Below, in pieces: positions 60,901 to 64,000 of a DNA stretch of 64,000 nucleotides. The stretch's first letter is position 1, and each line of letters begins with the position of its first letter. Both the position numbers and the translations under genes were made by a program. The notes beneath the pieces are model-generated. The model did not search any database. It was not told the origin of the DNA and saw only the letters and a list, made by a program, of their open reading frames with translations. Source of the DNA: Zingiber officinale (lineage: Eukaryota > Streptophyta > Magnoliopsida > Zingiberales > Zingiberaceae); the NCBI RefSeq assembly GCF_018446385.1, contig NC_056000.1, positions 52,298,722 through 52,362,721 on the forward strand. The letters are read 5' to 3'.

Positions 60901-61803
60901 ATAATGCCAATAATGAAAAATAATCTCGAATTGATTTTAATTAATTAAGATTTATTATATTTGACATTACAATCAAAATAAAGATGAAAATGAATCAATA
61001 ATAAAAAAAATACTTCTAAATTTATTATATTCATTACTATGCTTATAATTAGATGTCATATTTAATATTTTTATTATTATTTGAGTAATTATATAAATAA
61101 ATTTATTGGTTTTAGTAAATAATAGATTAAAGAATTAATTTTTATTCTAATTTTATTTATTTATTTATTAGTTTCAACATATGCCACTTAATTACTTTAC
61201 ATTCTGTTGAAGCAAATCAGGCTCGAGTGCGGAAGGAACAGGTGCTTCTCTTTTGACGCTAAGTCTGTCCATTAATTGCCACAGTATTTTTCCCAGGAGA
61301 AACACAGTTTGCTGTAACCTCCTTTATTTACCAACAACAATATTACAGCTATTGGTGAAAAAGATTGGAGATTGCCAAAGATAGAGAGAGAGGAAAAGAT
61401 ACTTGCTCAAACAAAAACACTTGGAAAGATAAAGCGCAATGGGAAAAAGAATGCAAAGAGATTGGATGTAGAAAGCGTACAATGGAAAAGTTGCCCGTGT
61501 CAGAATTTGTATTATCTGTTTTTTCATATTTGAATAGTAAAATACATAAATATTTATCGGGACATTTAAGATATATCTATATAAATATATGAATTAATAA
61601 TAAATGAGGTACATACATTATTTGAAATGTCATTCATGAATTCTCTAAACGACTTCCAATATTCATACATACAATATTAAATATTTAATTAATCTGTTTT
61701 ATATTTTCAACATCCCTTCTTAAATCAGATTTATTACTTCAAGTAAAAAATATAACTTCTTGAAAACATCAAATTTCAATGGTTTTATGAAAATATCGAC
61801 AAC
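60901..61803. other. AT-rich, possible LTR remnant, no gene seen
   Basis: If tgttgggtttgtcgg at about 60888 opens an LTR, this interval holds its worn remainder. 61365-61592 gives only a Lys-rich frame without a domain. Confidence 0.35.
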
Positions 61804-62368
61804 CTAATCTTGTGACTTCACGTACTCAGGCTTCATTTCTTCCTTCGATATGCAATCTCGAATAAAATGATACCTTGTATCAATATGCTTGCTCCTTTCA
61901 TAAAACACCAGGTTCTTGGCCAATGCAATTATGAATTTATTATCAACATAAATCTCCATCGAATCTTCTTGTGACAAATTCAATTCCTTCAACAAGCTCC
62001 TTAGCGAAACAACATGGCAAACACAAGAAGTAGGAGCTACATACTCCGTCTCACAAATAGAAAGAATCGCAATAGGTTGCTTCTTAGAATTCCAAGTGCA
62101 AGCTGAATTTCCCATAAAGAAAACAAATCCGGTAGTACTTTTCTGACTATTAATATCAATGGCCCAATCACTTGATGTAGCAAAGAATTCTTTTGCCAAT
62201 TCTCAAATGTGAAGTAATAGGAGCTTCCATGTAACGACTCACAAGTCCAACACCAAAAAGAATATTCGGTCTAGTACAAGTTAGATACCTCAAGCTTCTA
62301 ACAAGATACTTGAATAAAGTTGGATCAACTTTTTCACCATCTTGATTCATGTGTGGCTTGATTCTGTT
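61804..62368 (-). mobile_element. Copia RT/RNase H relic, inverted-arm copy B
   Basis: Minus-strand counterpart of 58907-59334 and longer at its far end (DNKFIIALAKNLV, HIDTRYHFIRDCISKEE). Same Copia lineage, same joint to the LTR (starting gaatcaagccacacatg). A broken fossil. Confidence 0.8.
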
Positions 62369-63254
62369 AGGGTCGGTGGCAACCGACTAGAGGGGTGTTA
62401 ACAGCCCTGTAAAAATAATGAACCTTCCTCGGATGTTATAGCTTAATTAAACACTTGCATAAAAATTAAGACAGAAAAATGAACAAGAAGAGGCATGAAG
62501 GGTTTTACTTGATTACAATGAGGGAGGTTGTTAATCCAAAAAAGTTGAAAAGTGCACTAAATTCTCCTTCAAGAGGAGAGGTCTCTTTATAGCAATTAAA
62601 GCACTCAAAAAGCAAAGGTAGACAGAAGAAGTTGTTTACAAGTGTTCTGTTTTAGCTTCTGGAACCAGGGTTGTATTTATAACACTGGTCGGGGCACCTG
62701 AAAGGGTTCCAAGCGCCTAGAGGGGGATATACCTTTATCCCTGTCACAACGGATCACGTTTGACGTGATCTAAATAACAATTCAAGTCTGGGAGCCCGGA
62801 AGGGTTCTGAGTGCTCGGAGTCCAGCGCGTCCGGGTGCCTGGACCAAGAAAGTCAACCTCCTGTTTACTTTCGGTTCTGATCTTCTGCTCAGATTCCGCT
62901 CGCTTGGATCCGAGTTTTATGCTTTGACTCTGCTCGCTTAGGTGATCTCGGCCATCTGGAATAGGGCTCACCCGAACCTAACTTCCGACCTTCGAGCAAT
63001 CTTCCGTTCCGGCTTCTCGTCCCTTGAAAACATCGCGTGCCTCCTTCTCGCACGCCCACGTACTCTTCCGCAACACCTCGTCCCCAGACGCACCAAGCCC
63101 GTCGGCTCTCTCCCGTGCTGTCCTTTTCACTAGCTGCGTCTTTCGCTCGACTTCCTGTGCTCCTAAGTTCCTGCACACTTTGACACAGGGTTAAAAACCA
63201 ACATGACCTAACCTGACTTGACTGATCACATCAAAACTATCCTGAGGTACTAAC
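62369..63254 (-). mobile_element. Copia 3' LTR, full length, inverted-arm copy B (fossil)
   Basis: 886 bp. On the minus strand it runs TGTTAGTACCTCAGG to GACCCTAACA and is preceded by a purine tract (aaaaagtgggagat), which marks it as the 3' LTR of an element whose body lies to the right. The family is that of 11642. It landed in the Copia pol relic to its left. Confidence 0.85.
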
Positions 63255-64000
63255 AATCTCCCACTTTTTGATGTGATCAAATCCAAGTTAAGTTAAAGTA
63301 AACCATAAACAAATAATTATAATTTTTTCCCAAAAAAATGAATTTGCAAGTACAAAAAAAAAATTAAGTAATAAAAATTGTACCACCCTCCCCCTAGACT
63401 CAATCTTCATTACTCCTCTTTTGATCATATTAAAAAAATGGAGTAAAAAGTTCTACATAACAAGGGACATTAAAGTTTAAAAATTTTAGTATAATGGGAA
63501 AAAATTTCAAAAAAAACCTTTAATATTTAGAAAATTTTAACATGTGAAAATTTTCTTACAATTAAGTTAAAAAGTTCATGAAAAGTTAACTTTTAACTAA
63601 TTTCTAAAATTTTTGACATACATTCTGAAATATTTTTATAACCACTAATTACTTAATAGTAAGTCAATTAAATATTCAATTCAGTAATTGGCTTTCAGAC
63701 TATGGCGAGATACTAGACCTTCTTGGTTATTGGAGCATCAACCACTTCTAGACAAAGCCTCTTAAAGAATTTTAAACAATTAATTTTTTTTCTGAAAGTC
63801 TTAAAAAAATAATTAGTCTAAATATAATTTTGGAACCCAAAATAGGTTCCTTCTTACATGATTAATTAAAATTTTCTTAGAAATATATTTTCTAGGTAAT
63901 TTTCTAATTTTCCCTTTGTAATATCTAAATTATTAATTTAATCTTTTATAGTTCCTGAAAGTTGAAGCAGACAAATTTAAACATGCAGAATATTTTAGAT
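63255..64000 (-). mobile_element. AT-rich 3' internal region of the same Copia element (to window edge)
   Basis: Matches in wording and position the AT-rich internal region before the 3' LTR at 15318 (ccaagttaagttaaagtaaa against its reverse complement ccctaacttaatttgg, and tttgatcatatt against aatatgatcaaaa). No pol motif appears before the window ends, as in the gag-only relative. Confidence 0.6.

Overview
The window is nuclear DNA of a flowering plant. The evidence is AT-rich intergenic sequence full of Ty1-copia, Ty3-gypsy, RTE-LINE, PIF/Harbinger, hAT-MITE and tRNA-SINE relics, plus spliced plant gene families (a KANADI transcription factor and a BSK-type kinase relic). The KANADI sequence and the repeat style suggest a monocot, perhaps Zingiberales. 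That is inference only.

Layout: 1-311 is the 3' end of a GC-rich membrane-protein gene. 632-8500 holds two related PIF/Harbinger (Pong-like) transposons lying tail to tail and meeting at one TAA. 8501-11641 is repeat-derived intergenic DNA with a degenerate minisatellite. From 12152 to 25861 a 6,855-bp segment is present twice in tandem, nearly identical. Each copy carries an old gag-only Copia-type LTR element (its 5' LTR cut at the duplication edge in the second copy), about 2 kb of non-repetitive-looking DNA and the 3' end of a reverse-strand RTE LINE. The rest of that LINE runs to about 28.39 kb. 28.44-31.76 kb is LTR-element debris, and 31.8-36.9 kb is AT-rich intergenic DNA with a SINE.

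The one intact-looking gene is a six-exon KANADI on the minus strand (36939-38836, 297 aa). All five introns have GT/AG borders, and the reading frame is consistent throughout. Its upstream flank carries a 42-bp hairpin and then solo LTRs (39696-40939 and 42820-44057, each with a perfect 5-bp target duplication) and a hAT MITE with a perfect 8-bp duplication (41063-41500).

From 45 kb on there are SINEs, a solo LTR (46241-47266), a BSK pseudogene whose introns are retained (48.69-53.48 kb), and inside its enlarged intron a U2 snRNA-like relic and a gypsy pol relic. 54.1-64 kb is nested retroelement debris: RTE tail, Copia LTR, gypsy 3' end with a 2.7-kb LTR, and two inverted arms (58.4-59.3 and 61.8-62.9 kb) that share one LTR/pol junction.

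I found no CRISPR, operon or defence-type system and nothing that I would call a new biological system. The strongest leads are the exact recent tandem duplication, the paired Harbinger elements sharing one nonsense codon, the U2-like relic, and the pol-less Copia family.
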